Shown here: positions 26,630-36,046 of the stretch, one piece after another
Layout of the letters: the number at the start of each line of letters is the position of its first letter
Numbering within the stretch: the stretch's first letter is position 1
Assembly: GCF_041081105.1 (NCBI RefSeq)
Contig: NZ_CP163528.1
Coordinates: forward strand, 2,604,001-2,668,000
Length of the DNA stretch: 64,000 nucleotides
Reading direction: 5' to 3'
DNA from: Promicromonospora sp. Populi
GTDB taxonomy: Bacteria; Actinomycetota; Actinomycetes; Actinomycetales; Cellulomonadaceae
Made by a program: the position numbers and the translations under genes
The notes under the pieces: generated by a model
Databases searched by the model: none
What the model was told of the DNA's origin: nothing
The model's input: the letters and a program-made list of their open reading frames with translations, nothing else

Positions 26630-27322
26630 TCAGGCCACCACCTGCCCGTCATGCAGCTCCACCACCCGGTCGGCTCGGGCCATCAGCTCCGGATCGTGCG
26701 TGGAGACGACTGCGGCCACACCCCGCTCGTGCACGACCCGGGCGAGCAGGTCCATCACCACCGCCGCCGTCCCGGAGTCGAGCTGCCCGGTGGGCTCGTC
26801 CGCGAGCAGCACCTCCGGTTCGGCCACGAGCGCCCGGGCAATGCCCACCCGCTGCTGCTGCCCGCCCGAGAGCTCGTACGGCCGCTGCTTCGCCTGCCCG
26901 GTCAGCCCCACGGCCTCCAGCGCCGCCGCCACCCGCTCCGCCCGCTCGGCCGCCGGCGTGCGCCGCAGCCGCAGCGGCACCTCGACGTTCTCCGCCGCGG
27001 AGAGCACGGGCACCAGCCCGAACGACTGGAACACGTAGCCGATCCGGTCGCGCCGGGCGGCGAGCACCGCCGTCTCCCCCAGGGCGGTGAGCTCGGCGTC
27101 GCCGAGCCACACGCTGCCCGACGTCGGCCGGTCCAGCCCGCCCAGCAGGTTCAGGAGCGTCGTCTTGCCCGAACCCGAGGGGCCGCGCACCACGAGCAGC
27201 TCACCCGCGGCCACCTCCAGCGAGGCGTCCGCCAGGGCACGCACCTCACCCGCGCCGGTGCCGAACACGCGGGTCAGGCCCTGAGCGCGCAGCACGGTGC
27301 GGGCCGGTGTGGTGGTGGTCAT
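26630..27322 (-). CDS. ABC transporter ATPase, MacB/LolD type
   Basis: A 230-residue cytoplasmic ATPase of the MacB/LolD branch, which drives FtsX-like permeases. Walker A is GPSGSGKTTLLNLLGGLD near 42, the Q-loop is IGYVFQSFGLVPVLSAAENVEVPL, the signature LSGGQQQRVGIARAL and Walker B VLLADEPTGQLDS. The STHD switch histidine is present. The ATG at 27322 has GGAGGA three bases upstream and overlaps the stop of the preceding ATPase as ATGA; the frame upstream is a shadow. It is the last gene of a four-gene cassette with two large permeases. Confidence 0.93.
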   Translation of the reverse strand: MTTTTPARTVLRAQGLTRVFGTGAGEVRALADASLEVAAGELLVVRGPSGSGKTTLLNLLGGLDRPTSGSVWLGDAELTALGETAVLAARRDRIGYVFQSFGLVPVLSAAENVEVPLRLRRTPAAERAERVAAALEAVGLTGQAKQRPYELSGGQQQRVGIARALVAEPEVLLADEPTGQLDSGTAAVVMDLLARVVHERGVAAVVSTHDPELMARADRVVELHDGQVVA

Positions 27323-28293
27323 CGGTCCTCCTCCTTCGGGGTCTCGGCGGGCTCGGCCGCCGGGCCCGGGCCCGGCGCCGCCGGCCACACACCCACGTGG
27401 TCCGGCTCCAGCGCCAGCCGCACCCGGTCGCGCAGGTCGAGGGCGTGCACAAAGTCCTGCGGCAGCTGCAGGCGGCCCACCCGGTCGAGCACCGCGAACT
27501 CCTCCGACACGTGCCGTGCCTGCCCGTGCTCATCGGTCTCCGTGCGCCGCAGCGTCTCCGTGGAGGTGCGCCCGTCGCGGATCTGGATGGTGCGGGCGAC
27601 GTGCTCGGACACCGTCGGGTCGTGCGTGACGATCAGCGTGGTCACGCCCGTCTCCCGGTTCACACCGCGCAGGGCCTCCAGGACCTCCACCGACGTGGCC
27701 TCGTCGAGCTCACCGGTGGGCTCGTCCGCGAGCAGCACCCGCGGGTTGTTGGCCACCGCTACCGCTATCGCGGTGCGCTGCTGCTCGCCGCCGGACATCT
27801 CGCCGGGCCGCCGCCCGGCCACGTGCCCGACCTCCAGCAGCTCCAGGAGCGCCTCGACGCGGCGCGTGCGCTCGCGACGCGGCAGCGTGTTCGCCAGCTC
27901 CAGCGGGAGCCGCACGTTCTCGCTCGCCGTGAGGTACGGCAGCAGGTTGCGCGACGTCTGCTGCCACACGAAGCCGACGGTGGACCGCTGGTAACGCACC
28001 CGCTCGGCGTGGCCCATGGTCAGCAGGTCAGTACCGGAGACCACCGCGGACCCGCCGGTCGGCGTGTCCAGGCCGGAGAGAATGGTCAGCAGCGTCGACT
28101 TCCCGGAGCCGGACGCCCCGACGACGGCGACGATCTCCCCCGGGTCGACGCTCAGGGTGAGGCCCTGCAGCGCCTGCACCTCGACGCCGTCCGTGGCGAA
28201 GATCCGCACCAGGTCGCCGCAGCGGATCTCGCCGCCGCCTGCCGGCTCGGCCGACGCCGGCGCGTCACCCGTCAGCTCGATCGTCGTGCTCAT
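27319..28293 (-). CDS. ABC transporter ATPase with a C-terminal AbrB-like tail
   Basis: A 324-residue MacB-type ATPase, about 90 residues longer than usual. Residues 20-250 form the ABC domain: Walker A GASGSGKSTLLTILSGLD, VGFVWQQTSRNLLPYLTASENVRLPL, signature MSGGEQQRTAIAVAVA, Walker B VLLADEPTGELDE, switch VTHD. Residues of about 261-298 (AVLDRVGRLQLPQDF, then LDLRDRVRLALEPDHVGV) read like a SpoVT/AbrB swapped-hairpin strand pattern. A Pro/Ala tail ends in KEEDR. The tail may mediate dimerisation or regulation; that is inference from the pattern. It is coupled to the next ATPase by a 4-bp overlap and lies 54 bp after the permease. Confidence 0.88.
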   Translation of the reverse strand: MSTTIELTGDAPASAEPAGGGEIRCGDLVRIFATDGVEVQALQGLTLSVDPGEIVAVVGASGSGKSTLLTILSGLDTPTGGSAVVSGTDLLTMGHAERVRYQRSTVGFVWQQTSRNLLPYLTASENVRLPLELANTLPRRERTRRVEALLELLEVGHVAGRRPGEMSGGEQQRTAIAVAVANNPRVLLADEPTGELDEATSVEVLEALRGVNRETGVTTLIVTHDPTVSEHVARTIQIRDGRTSTETLRRTETDEHGQARHVSEEFAVLDRVGRLQLPQDFVHALDLRDRVRLALEPDHVGVWPAAPGPGPAAEPAETPKEEDR

Positions 28294-28347
28294 CGGGTCT
28301 CCTCTCGAACGTCTGGGCCTCGAACGCCTGCGTCTGCAGTAGTCATG

Positions 28348-31194
28348 TCAGTCGTTGCTCCCCATCCGGAGCTGGGCGGCGACCTCGCCGCGCCGGCTCA
28401 GCGCCGCCGCGACGCCCACCGCGGCCAGCACCACCACGAAGAACCCGGCGGCGGCCGCGCCCAGCAGCAGCGGGTCGTACTGCGCGTCGGGTTGGATGTT
28501 TCCGCCGGTCAGGGCCGTGACGTCCACCGCGGCCAGCACCAGCGACGGCACGGCCACGCCGAGCACCGCGCCCACCACGAGCGCCACCACGGCCCACGGC
28601 CCGATCTCCCAACCCACCAGCCCGCGGCCCTGCCGGGGCGAGAGGCCCAGGGTCTGCAGCACGGCGAGCAGCCGGGCTCGCGCGGGCGCGGCGAGCATCA
28701 GCGTCATCACCACCGCCGCCGCGCACAGCAGCCCCGCGAGCAGCACCGCCAGCACGAACGCGACCGCCAGGCCCCCGGAGACGGGCGCAGCCAGGATGTC
28801 GGCGGCCTCCTGGTCCGGGTCCTCGACCACCGCCGTCGGCAGGAGCTGCGAGATCTCGGCGGTCACCGCGGTGCGGTCCGCGGCGTCGGCCAGGCCGACG
28901 AGCGCGAGCCGCGCGTAGGCGTGGTCGCCCGTGCCCTCGGCCAGCCGGTCGGCGTCGGCGAGGACGAGGGCTCGGCCCGCGGGCAGGCCGGGCAGCTCGT
29001 CGACCACGTCGACGACCCGGACGGGCACGCTGCCCTCCTGCGTCACGAGGGTGCCGCCCGTGCTCCCGGGGCTGACGCCAGGGCCGGCCGCGGCACTGGT
29101 GAGGATCACGGGCACCGCGTCGTCCGCCCCACCCGGCCCGGTCAGCGCGTCCAGCGTCTCGGGGGCACCGGCCACCTCCTCCTGGGCGACGGCCAGCGCC
29201 GCGGCGTCCACCGTGTAGACCTCGGTGCGGAGCGACGATGCCTCGTTCTGCAGCACACCGTCGCCCACCGCGCCGACCGGCGTGACCGCATCGACCCCGT
29301 CGAGCGCCGCGATCTGCGCCGCCACCGGCTCGTCGACGACCGGACCGGAGACCCGCAGGTCGGCGCCGGTGGCCCGCCACGCCTCGCGGACCACACCGCC
29401 GGAGACGGTGGAGTAGAGCACGGCGGACGTCGCGGCGACGGCCACGGCCAGGACGAGCGCCACCGCCGGGACGGGCCCGCCCGCCGGGTCGCGCGTGGCG
29501 CGCGCGGCACCGAGGAACGGGACCAGGTCGCGCCGGGGCGCGAGCGCCCGCTCGACGGCGAGGGCGAGCCACGGGTAGGCGCGCACGGCGAGCAGGGTGA
29601 GCGCGAGGGAGACCAGCAGGGGTGCGGCGGCGACCAGTGGGTCGACACCCGCTCCGGCGCCGGTGGTGGCGCCCGAGCCCGCGACGACCCCGCGGGTCAG
29701 GAGCAGCCAGGTCGCGAGCGCCGCACCCGCGACCACGAGCACCTCCAGCACCCAGCGCACGCGGCTGCGCGAGCGGGGTGCGAGGTCGGCCCGGGTGGCG
29801 CGCAGCCCGGCGGGCGAGGTGGCGAACGCCAGGGCCACCGCCGGGGCAAGACCGGCGGCGAGGGCGAGCGCGACCTGGCTGACGGTGACGGGTGCGTCCA
29901 TGCCGACGCCGGCCGAGAGGGCGAGCCCCGCAGCAAAACCGGCCACCGCGGACCCGAGGCCCACGACGAGGCCCTCGCCGCCCATGAGCACGCGGAGCTG
30001 GGTTCCGGATGCTCCGCGGGCGCGCAGCAGGGCCAGCGCGGGGCGACGCCGGTCGACCACCAGCCGGGCGCCGAGCGCGAGCACGGCCACGGCGGCGCCG
30101 AGCGGCCCGACGGCCAGCACCGCGACTATCGCGTCGACGCCGGTGCGCTGCGCGAGCAGGCGCTCCAGGATCTCGTTGAGGCGGCTGGTGGGCCGTAGCT
30201 CGATCGCGAACGGGTCGTCCGGGGCGGCCTCGACGATGATCGTCCTGGCCGACTGGCCGTTGAGCTGGGCCAGGAGCAGTGGCACGTCCGCGGCCGTCAC
30301 GCTGTCGGTGCTCACCGGGTACCAGACGCGGGTCTCGGCCATGCCGAGCGTCAGCGGCGTGATCATCGCCGGGTCCACGTAGGCGGCAGCGGTGCCGAGC
30401 AGCCCGCGGTTCGGGTCGGCGATGACGGACGCCCGGGCCCCCAGGGCGTGGTGCAGCCAGTAGTCGGCGTCGGGGTCGCCGGTCTCGAAGATGCCGGTGA
30501 CGACGAAGGTCGGATAGCGGTCGGCCAGGGCGATCACCCCCGTGCCCGAGAGGTTGTCGTACCGGCCGCCGAGCTCCCAGCCGTACGTGTCCGCGACGGC
30601 TTGTGAGACGGCTACCTCGAACGGCGGGGCCTGCGCCGTGGGCTGTCCCAGGGCCTGCTCCTCGTCCCCGAACACGGGGCCCGACGTCGCGGCGGGCCAG
30701 CGCCCCGCGACGAGCTCGGCGTGCTCGCTCAGGTCGGTGGCCGTACGGAGGAAGACCTTGGCCTCGGCCAGCTCGGAGACCGGCACCGGGTCGGTGTACG
30801 CGGGGTCGGTCGAGGTCACATGGAACTGCGGCGCGCCCATCACCGAGCGCAGCGGCTCCGGGGTCTCGGCGCGCACGGTGTCCAGGTTCGCGAGGAACGG
30901 CGCCCAGTCCGGCTCGGCCGGCACGCCGCTCTCGATGCTGCCGGGGTCGTAGAACCCCACGTCCGGCGGCTGCCCAGGGATCGCACCGACCACGGAGATG
31001 ACGTCGCGGGCAGGCCCGGAGGACTCCGCCGTCTCGTACGCCACCTGGTCGGCGTGCATGGTCGCGACGGCGCGCGGCGCGGTCGACAGCACCCCGGCCG
31101 CGAGGAACGCGACCACGCCGAGCGTCGCCGTCGCGCCCCAGGACGTGCGCAGCTGCCGCCGCGCGAGCAGGCCCAGCCCGGACAGCGCGCCCAT
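28348..31194 (-). CDS. FtsX-like ABC permease (large)
   Basis: A 948-residue permease with two FtsX-like halves. The N-terminus (LARRQLRTSWGATATLGVVAFLAAGV) is followed by a large extracytoplasmic domain of about 330 residues. A first FtsX block follows (VDAIVAVLAVGPLGAAVAVLAL, then DRRRPALALLRARGASGTQL near 385). A central group of helices precedes a second extracytoplasmic domain, and the C-terminal FtsX block ends in LSRRGEVAAQLRMGSND. Such permeases act mechanically on lipids, lipoproteins or exported peptides rather than importing solutes. The ATG at 31194 shares one base with the stop of the preceding permease (TGATG). Confidence 0.88.
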   Translation of the reverse strand: MGALSGLGLLARRQLRTSWGATATLGVVAFLAAGVLSTAPRAVATMHADQVAYETAESSGPARDVISVVGAIPGQPPDVGFYDPGSIESGVPAEPDWAPFLANLDTVRAETPEPLRSVMGAPQFHVTSTDPAYTDPVPVSELAEAKVFLRTATDLSEHAELVAGRWPAATSGPVFGDEEQALGQPTAQAPPFEVAVSQAVADTYGWELGGRYDNLSGTGVIALADRYPTFVVTGIFETGDPDADYWLHHALGARASVIADPNRGLLGTAAAYVDPAMITPLTLGMAETRVWYPVSTDSVTAADVPLLLAQLNGQSARTIIVEAAPDDPFAIELRPTSRLNEILERLLAQRTGVDAIVAVLAVGPLGAAVAVLALGARLVVDRRRPALALLRARGASGTQLRVLMGGEGLVVGLGSAVAGFAAGLALSAGVGMDAPVTVSQVALALAAGLAPAVALAFATSPAGLRATRADLAPRSRSRVRWVLEVLVVAGAALATWLLLTRGVVAGSGATTGAGAGVDPLVAAAPLLVSLALTLLAVRAYPWLALAVERALAPRRDLVPFLGAARATRDPAGGPVPAVALVLAVAVAATSAVLYSTVSGGVVREAWRATGADLRVSGPVVDEPVAAQIAALDGVDAVTPVGAVGDGVLQNEASSLRTEVYTVDAAALAVAQEEVAGAPETLDALTGPGGADDAVPVILTSAAAGPGVSPGSTGGTLVTQEGSVPVRVVDVVDELPGLPAGRALVLADADRLAEGTGDHAYARLALVGLADAADRTAVTAEISQLLPTAVVEDPDQEAADILAAPVSGGLAVAFVLAVLLAGLLCAAAVVMTLMLAAPARARLLAVLQTLGLSPRQGRGLVGWEIGPWAVVALVVGAVLGVAVPSLVLAAVDVTALTGGNIQPDAQYDPLLLGAAAAGFFVVVLAAVGVAAALSRRGEVAAQLRMGSND

Positions 31195-34100
31195 CAGCGG
31201 ACCTCCTCGCGGTAGGTGGTGTCGCGGGCCTGCGCAGCCACGCGCGCGCCCACGCCGATCGCGACCAGGGCGAGCCCGGCCACGGCGGCGGCCAGCACCA
31301 GGCCGGTCCCGGCGGTCTCCAGGACGAACCGGGCCGGCGGCGCGGCGTCGATCCCAGTGAGGGTCGCGGCCGCGAGGCCGCCGACGACGAACCGCGCCAC
31401 CCCCCACCCGGCGGCGGCGCCGATCGCGAGCGCCACCACGCAGACGGCGATCAGCTCGGCGGCCCGGGCTCGGCCCTGCGTCGCGGGGCCGAGGCCCACG
31501 GCGCGCAGGACGATCACCTCGCCGCGCCGTTCGCGCAGGGTCGCCACGGCGACCGCGAGCACACCCGCCAGCGCGAGCACCGTCGCGCCCGCGGCGGCCA
31601 GCCAGAACGAGACCCGCACCGGGACGGCGGTGTCGGTCGAGCCATAGCCCGGGGTCGTGACGGTCGGCTGCTCCCGGGTGCTCGTCGCGGAGGCCTCGGC
31701 CTCGGCGATCGCGGCCCCGGCCAGGCGCGCCACGGCGCCGGCGGGCGCCGTGGCGCCGGGCGGGGCCGCGGCCAGCCAGACCTCGTTGGTGAGCACCGGG
31801 TCGCTCACGCCGCGCACGAGCGCGGCGGCGAGCGCGCCCCGGTCCAGCAGGGCGGCGTATGGTTCGAGCGCCCCGGGTATGGTGCCCGACGCGGCGACGG
31901 CGACCACCTGCAGACGCGTGCCGCCGAGGGTGAGCTCGAAGGGGTCGCCCGCGGCGATGTCCAGCGCTTCAACCAGCGACGACGACGCCAGCAGAGGAAT
32001 GGTCCCGGCGTCCGGCGTGGTCAGGAGGCGCAACCGGCTGGCGCCGACCGCGAATCCGCCGAGCGGCATGGTGAGCTCGGCCTCGCCGGGCCGGGGGTCT
32101 GTGGCCAGCTCCAGCCCCTCGGGGCCGTCGAGCGTCTCTGACAGCGTCCATCCCCGGGCGTCCACGGGTTCCCCGCCCGCCGTCAGGCCCCCGACGGACA
32201 GGGTCGCGGTCGCCATCGACCAGCCGGGGGTCGTGTCCAGGTTCACGGCCGCGACCCGCCAGGCCTGCCCCTGCGGGGGCGGCGGCACCTCGCCGGACAG
32301 CTCGTGCGTCGTCCGGTCCGGGCCGAGCGTGCTGCCGGTCCCGTCGCCCTCGGCGAGCTGCCCGAGGTCAACCTCGGCGAGGGTGCCGTCGCGTGCCGCG
32401 AGCAGCAGCGACACGTCCAGCTTGTGCCCGGGTGCGCCCTCGGGCAGGAGTATCTCCACGGTCGGGCGGATCTGGCCGGTCAGGGTGAGGCTGATGTCGC
32501 GCGCGTCGTCGGGCAGGGCGGGGGCCCCGGCGAACGCGTCGTTCGCCAGGTCGTCGGCGAGCCGCCCGACGTCGAGCACCTCCGCCGGCGCTCGCACCAC
32601 CAGCGGCACCGCCGCCGCGGGCAGCGCGAGCATCGTCACCGGACGTCCGTCCGCGTACGCGGTCCCGGACAGCACCGGCGCGGCCGCCACGGCCTCGCCG
32701 CCGGGCCCCGCACCGCCGGGCAGGTACGGCGCCGGGTCGAGCGGCCCGCTCTCGGGGGCCATGACCCGCACGTCTGCACCGTTCGCGAGCACGTCGACGT
32801 CAGCCCGCAGGCGCTCCGCGGTGCCCGTGTACCCGCCGGCCAGCGTCGCGGCCCCGCCCGCGAGCACCAGCAGGACCACCGGCACCACGTACACGACGAT
32901 CCGGCGCGCCACCTGCCGCGCCGCCAGCGGCCCGACGATCCCTCGCGACCGTCCCGCGAGCCCCGCCCACAGGCGGGTGGCCGGGCCGAGCACGGCCATC
33001 GCCACCACGGCGAGCGCGGCCAGCACCAGGGCCGGGGCGGCAGCCGCCGTCGGGTCGGTGCGCGAGCCGTCGGGGGTGGTCAGCAGGGGCGAGCCGTAAC
33101 GCAGCAGCTGCGTCACGCTCACCGCGGCGGCGGCCACCGTCAGCACCACGGTGCCCAGGGCGGCCACCTGGCGCACCCGCCCGGAGCGGTCGGTCACCTG
33201 CCGCCGCACCGCCGCCTGTGCCTGCAGCGCTGCGACCAGCACGAGCGCCGCGGTGGCGACGACGGCTACGGCGAGCGCCACGGCCAGCGGTGTCGCGGCG
33301 GGGACTGCCGCACCGCCGTCGGCCCGGGCGACCACCCGCAGCGCGGCCCACGCGGCGCCACCGCCCGCGGCCGCGGCGGTCAGCGCCAGCAGCGCGCCCT
33401 CGACGCCGGCGGCACCGGTCACCGTGCCCGGTGCGGCACCGCGCGAGACGAGCAGCGCGACCTCACCCTCCCGGGTGGCGGCCAGCAGCCGCGCCACCTG
33501 GACGAGAGCGACCAGGCCCACGAGCGCCAGCAGGCACAGCGGCACCAGCGCCACGGCATCGGCGGCGCGCAGCGCGGCCTCCAGGTCGGCGGCCGTCACC
33601 TCCAGCGTGCCAGCGACGGTGAGGCCACGCGGCGCGACGGTACGGTCCTCGCCCAGCGTGCGCTCGACCTCGGCGGTGAGCGCCGCCAGGGCGGGCAGGT
33701 GGGCGGGGTTGAGTGCGGCGACGTCGGGCACGACCGTCCAGCGGGCGAACGGGTCGGTGTCCAGGCCCGCGAGGACCTCCGGGCTCACCACGACTGGGCC
33801 GAGGTAGGCGCCGTCGGCCCCGGTGAGCGCCGTGGGGTCGCCGAGCCAGACCGCGGCGTCGGGGTCGGTGACGCGCCAGGTGGCCGCGACGGTGACGGGT
33901 GTGCCGGTGTCCGTCGGGGCGTCCGGGTCGATGCCGAGGCGGACCGTGTCGCCGATCGTGAGCCCGGCGGCCTGTGCGGCGTCCGCCTGCACCGCTGCCT
34001 CGTCGGTGCCGGAGGGCCAGACGCCGTCCACCAGCGTGACGCCGTCCGCGCCCCCACCTGCGAATGCCTCCGCGCGCGACGGGGCGGGCAGGACGGCGAC

Positions 34101-34448
34101 CGTCCAGCGGCCCAGGTCCTGACCGTCGCTGCCCTGGGTGTACTGCGGCTCGGTGCGTAGGTCATAGGCGACGTGGTGCGGCACGCCGTCGAGCAGCTCA
34201 GCGAGCACCTGCTGGACGGCGGTGTCCTGGACTCCGGCGTCATCCCCGAGACGGGTGGCGAGCTGCAGCGCCCGGCCCGACGGCTCGGTGCCGGCCAGGC
34301 CGTCGCGGGCGCCCGCCGTCGCGGCGGCCTGTGTCCAGCCGACGGTCACGCCGAGGGCCCCCGTCAGCACCGCGACCAACAGCCAGACGAGCGCGAGCAG
34401 CCCACGGTGCGCCGTCGACCGGCGGGCTAGGAGGGTGGCTCGACTCAC
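31194..34448 (-). CDS. FtsX-like ABC permease (very large), first gene of the export cassette
   Basis: A 1084-residue relative of the next permease with the same plan: N-terminal helix GLLALVWLLVAVLTGALGVTVGW, an extracytoplasmic domain, an FtsX block (LVALVQVARLLAATREGEVALLVSRGAAPGTV near 310-340), helices in the middle, a second extracytoplasmic domain, and a C-terminal block ATLRERRGEVIVLRAVGLGPA. The duplicated architecture suggests a heterodimeric permease pair served by the two ATPases. The cargo is unknown. The GTG at 34448 lacks a Shine-Dalgarno but has TAGTTT at the leaderless position, so the cassette promoter is probably here. Confidence 0.88.
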   Translation of the reverse strand: MSRATLLARRSTAHRGLLALVWLLVAVLTGALGVTVGWTQAAATAGARDGLAGTEPSGRALQLATRLGDDAGVQDTAVQQVLAELLDGVPHHVAYDLRTEPQYTQGSDGQDLGRWTVAVLPAPSRAEAFAGGGADGVTLVDGVWPSGTDEAAVQADAAQAAGLTIGDTVRLGIDPDAPTDTGTPVTVAATWRVTDPDAAVWLGDPTALTGADGAYLGPVVVSPEVLAGLDTDPFARWTVVPDVAALNPAHLPALAALTAEVERTLGEDRTVAPRGLTVAGTLEVTAADLEAALRAADAVALVPLCLLALVGLVALVQVARLLAATREGEVALLVSRGAAPGTVTGAAGVEGALLALTAAAAGGGAAWAALRVVARADGGAAVPAATPLAVALAVAVVATAALVLVAALQAQAAVRRQVTDRSGRVRQVAALGTVVLTVAAAAVSVTQLLRYGSPLLTTPDGSRTDPTAAAAPALVLAALAVVAMAVLGPATRLWAGLAGRSRGIVGPLAARQVARRIVVYVVPVVLLVLAGGAATLAGGYTGTAERLRADVDVLANGADVRVMAPESGPLDPAPYLPGGAGPGGEAVAAAPVLSGTAYADGRPVTMLALPAAAVPLVVRAPAEVLDVGRLADDLANDAFAGAPALPDDARDISLTLTGQIRPTVEILLPEGAPGHKLDVSLLLAARDGTLAEVDLGQLAEGDGTGSTLGPDRTTHELSGEVPPPPQGQAWRVAAVNLDTTPGWSMATATLSVGGLTAGGEPVDARGWTLSETLDGPEGLELATDPRPGEAELTMPLGGFAVGASRLRLLTTPDAGTIPLLASSSLVEALDIAAGDPFELTLGGTRLQVVAVAASGTIPGALEPYAALLDRGALAAALVRGVSDPVLTNEVWLAAAPPGATAPAGAVARLAGAAIAEAEASATSTREQPTVTTPGYGSTDTAVPVRVSFWLAAAGATVLALAGVLAVAVATLRERRGEVIVLRAVGLGPATQGRARAAELIAVCVVALAIGAAAGWGVARFVVGGLAAATLTGIDAAPPARFVLETAGTGLVLAAAVAGLALVAIGVGARVAAQARDTTYREEVR

Positions 34449-34454
34449 GGAGCA

Positions 34455-34460
34455 AAACTA
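34455..34460 (-). promoter_or_regulatory. -10-like TAGTTT, predicted leaderless start of the FtsX cassette
   Basis: TAGTTT on the minus strand ends 6 nt before the GTG at 34448, with tgctcc between and no ribosome binding site. Confidence 0.5.
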
Positions 34461-34538
34461 GCCGGGCTGTCCGACACCCACGACAAAACTAATGACGCCC
34501 AGGGCAACAATCCGGTCACGCCGTGCCGAGCAGTCGGT

Positions 34539-34598
34539 TTCGAGAACGACTTCGGGTACCGAATCCGGCTGGAATCGGTACCCGAGGACGTTCTCGAA
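34539..34598 (-). terminator. Imperfect 60-nt hairpin 3' of gltA
   Basis: The arms ttcgagaacg / cgttctcgaa and cgggtaccga / tcggtacccg pair with a few mismatches between them, starting 27 bp after the gltA stop. It also separates gltA from the FtsX cassette promoter at 34455. Confidence 0.7.
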
Positions 34599-34625
34599 GC
34601 GGACCGGCTGCCCACCCCGCAGGAG

Positions 34626-35933
34626 CTAGCGCTGCGTCGCCGGGGCGTACGCGCGCTCGGTCGCGCCGATGTACAGCTGGCGCGGGCGGCCGATCTTCGT
34701 CTGCGGGTCCTTGATCATCTCGCGCCACTGGGCGATCCAGCCGGGCATGCGGCCCAGCGCGAACAGCGGCGTGAACATCGCGGGCTCGAAGCCCATGGCC
34801 TTGTAGATGAGGCCCGTGTAGAAGTCGACGTTCGGGTAGAGCTTGCGCTCCACGAAGTAGTCGTCCGAGAGGGCGATCTCCTCCAGGCCGCGCGCGATGT
34901 CGAGCAGCGGGTCCTTGACGCCGAGCTTGTCGAGCACCTCGTCGGCGGACTTCTTCACGATCGCGGCGCGCGGGTCGTAGGACTTGTACACGCGGTGGCC
35001 GAAGCCCATCAGCCGCACGCCGTCCTGCTTGTTCTTGACCTTGTCCATAAAGGTCGCGACGGTCTCGCCGCCCGACTGGATCTTCTCCAGCATGGTCAGC
35101 ACGGCCTCGTTGGCGCCGCCGTGCGCGGGGCCAGACAGGGCGTTCACGCCCGCGGCGACCGACGCGTACAGGGTCGCGTTGGACGAGCCGACGACGCGCA
35201 CCGTGGACGTGGAGCAGTTCTGCTCGTGGTCCGCGTGCAGCACCAGCAGCTTCTCCAGGGCGTCCACGATCACCGGGTCGGCCTCGTAGGCCTCGTACGG
35301 CGTTGCAAACGTCATGCGCAGGAAGTCCTCGACGTAGCCGCGCGAGTAGTCCGGGTACAGCAGCGGCTCGCCCACTCGGCGCCGGTGCAGGTAGGACGTG
35401 ATGGTGCGCGTCTTGGCGAGCAGGAGCACGGTGGCCAGGTCGACCTGCTCGTCGTCGGCCGGGTCGAGCGACTCCGGGTAGAACGTGCCCAGCGCGTTCA
35501 CGGCGGACGCGAGCACGGCCATCGGGTGCGCGTTCCGGGGGAAGGTGCCCATGAACGTGCGGAAGTCCTCGTGCACCAGGGTGTGGCGGTTGACCCGCTC
35601 GGTGAACGAGTCCAGCTCCGCGGCGCTCGGCAGCTCGCCGTAGATGAGCAGGTACGCCACCTCGAGGAAACCCGCACCCGAGGCCAGCTGGTCGATCGGA
35701 TACCCGCGGTAGCGCAGGATGCCGGCGTCACCGTCGATGTACGTGATCGACGACTCGCACGAGGCCGTGTTCATGAAGCCCGGATCGACCGTGACCAGGC
35801 CGGTGTCCTTGAGCAGCGACGTCACGACTATGCCGTCGTTACCCTCGCTGGCGGCGACGACAGGCAGGGTGTGAGAGGTTCCGTTGACGGCGAGCTCGAC
35901 TTGGCTCAAGCCGTCCACCGGTGTGGAGGTCAT
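34626..35933 (-). CDS. gltA: Citrate synthase
   Basis: Condenses acetyl-CoA and oxaloacetate in the TCA cycle. The 435-residue length fits type II (hexameric) bacterial citrate synthase. Catalytic residues are visible: His in LSGPAHGGANEAVL near 270, His in RLMGFGHRVYKSYDPRA near 310, and Asp in LYPNVDFYTGL near 370. The N-terminal beta-domain (SCESSITYIDGDAGILRYRGYPI) typical of this type is present. The ATG at 35933 has AAGGAAG just upstream; the frame extends upstream without a better start. It is 113 bp downstream of dapC on the same strand and followed by its own hairpin. Confidence 0.97.
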   Translation of the reverse strand: MTSTPVDGLSQVELAVNGTSHTLPVVAASEGNDGIVVTSLLKDTGLVTVDPGFMNTASCESSITYIDGDAGILRYRGYPIDQLASGAGFLEVAYLLIYGELPSAAELDSFTERVNRHTLVHEDFRTFMGTFPRNAHPMAVLASAVNALGTFYPESLDPADDEQVDLATVLLLAKTRTITSYLHRRRVGEPLLYPDYSRGYVEDFLRMTFATPYEAYEADPVIVDALEKLLVLHADHEQNCSTSTVRVVGSSNATLYASVAAGVNALSGPAHGGANEAVLTMLEKIQSGGETVATFMDKVKNKQDGVRLMGFGHRVYKSYDPRAAIVKKSADEVLDKLGVKDPLLDIARGLEEIALSDDYFVERKLYPNVDFYTGLIYKAMGFEPAMFTPLFALGRMPGWIAQWREMIKDPQTKIGRPRQLYIGATERAYAPATQR

Positions 35934-36007
35934 GTCTTCCTTCCTGAATGGCGCACGAGGGACGCTGCTGTGAGGGAAGCTGACGGGCAGCGTCGACCTG
36001 GGCCACG

Positions 36008-36038
36008 ACAATATCGCGCCCAGCTCTCGTTTTTCCAA
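36008..36038 (-). promoter_or_regulatory. Possible gltA promoter
   Basis: On the minus strand TTGGAA (36038-36033) and TATTGT (36013-36008) are separated by 19 bp and lie 75 bp before the gltA start. The spacer is a little long. Confidence 0.3.
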
Positions 36039-36046
36039 TCCATCGG

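Noticed and set aside
27307..30198. 963-codon plus-strand frame opposite the FtsX cassette
   Set aside because: It spans two unrelated minus-strand genes and their gap, and has shadow-type composition.
34449..34625. Possible small gene or RNA between gltA and the FtsX cassette
   Set aside because: The symmetry there is explained by the imperfect terminator hairpin and the TAGTTT promoter; no credible start or ribosome binding site was seen.
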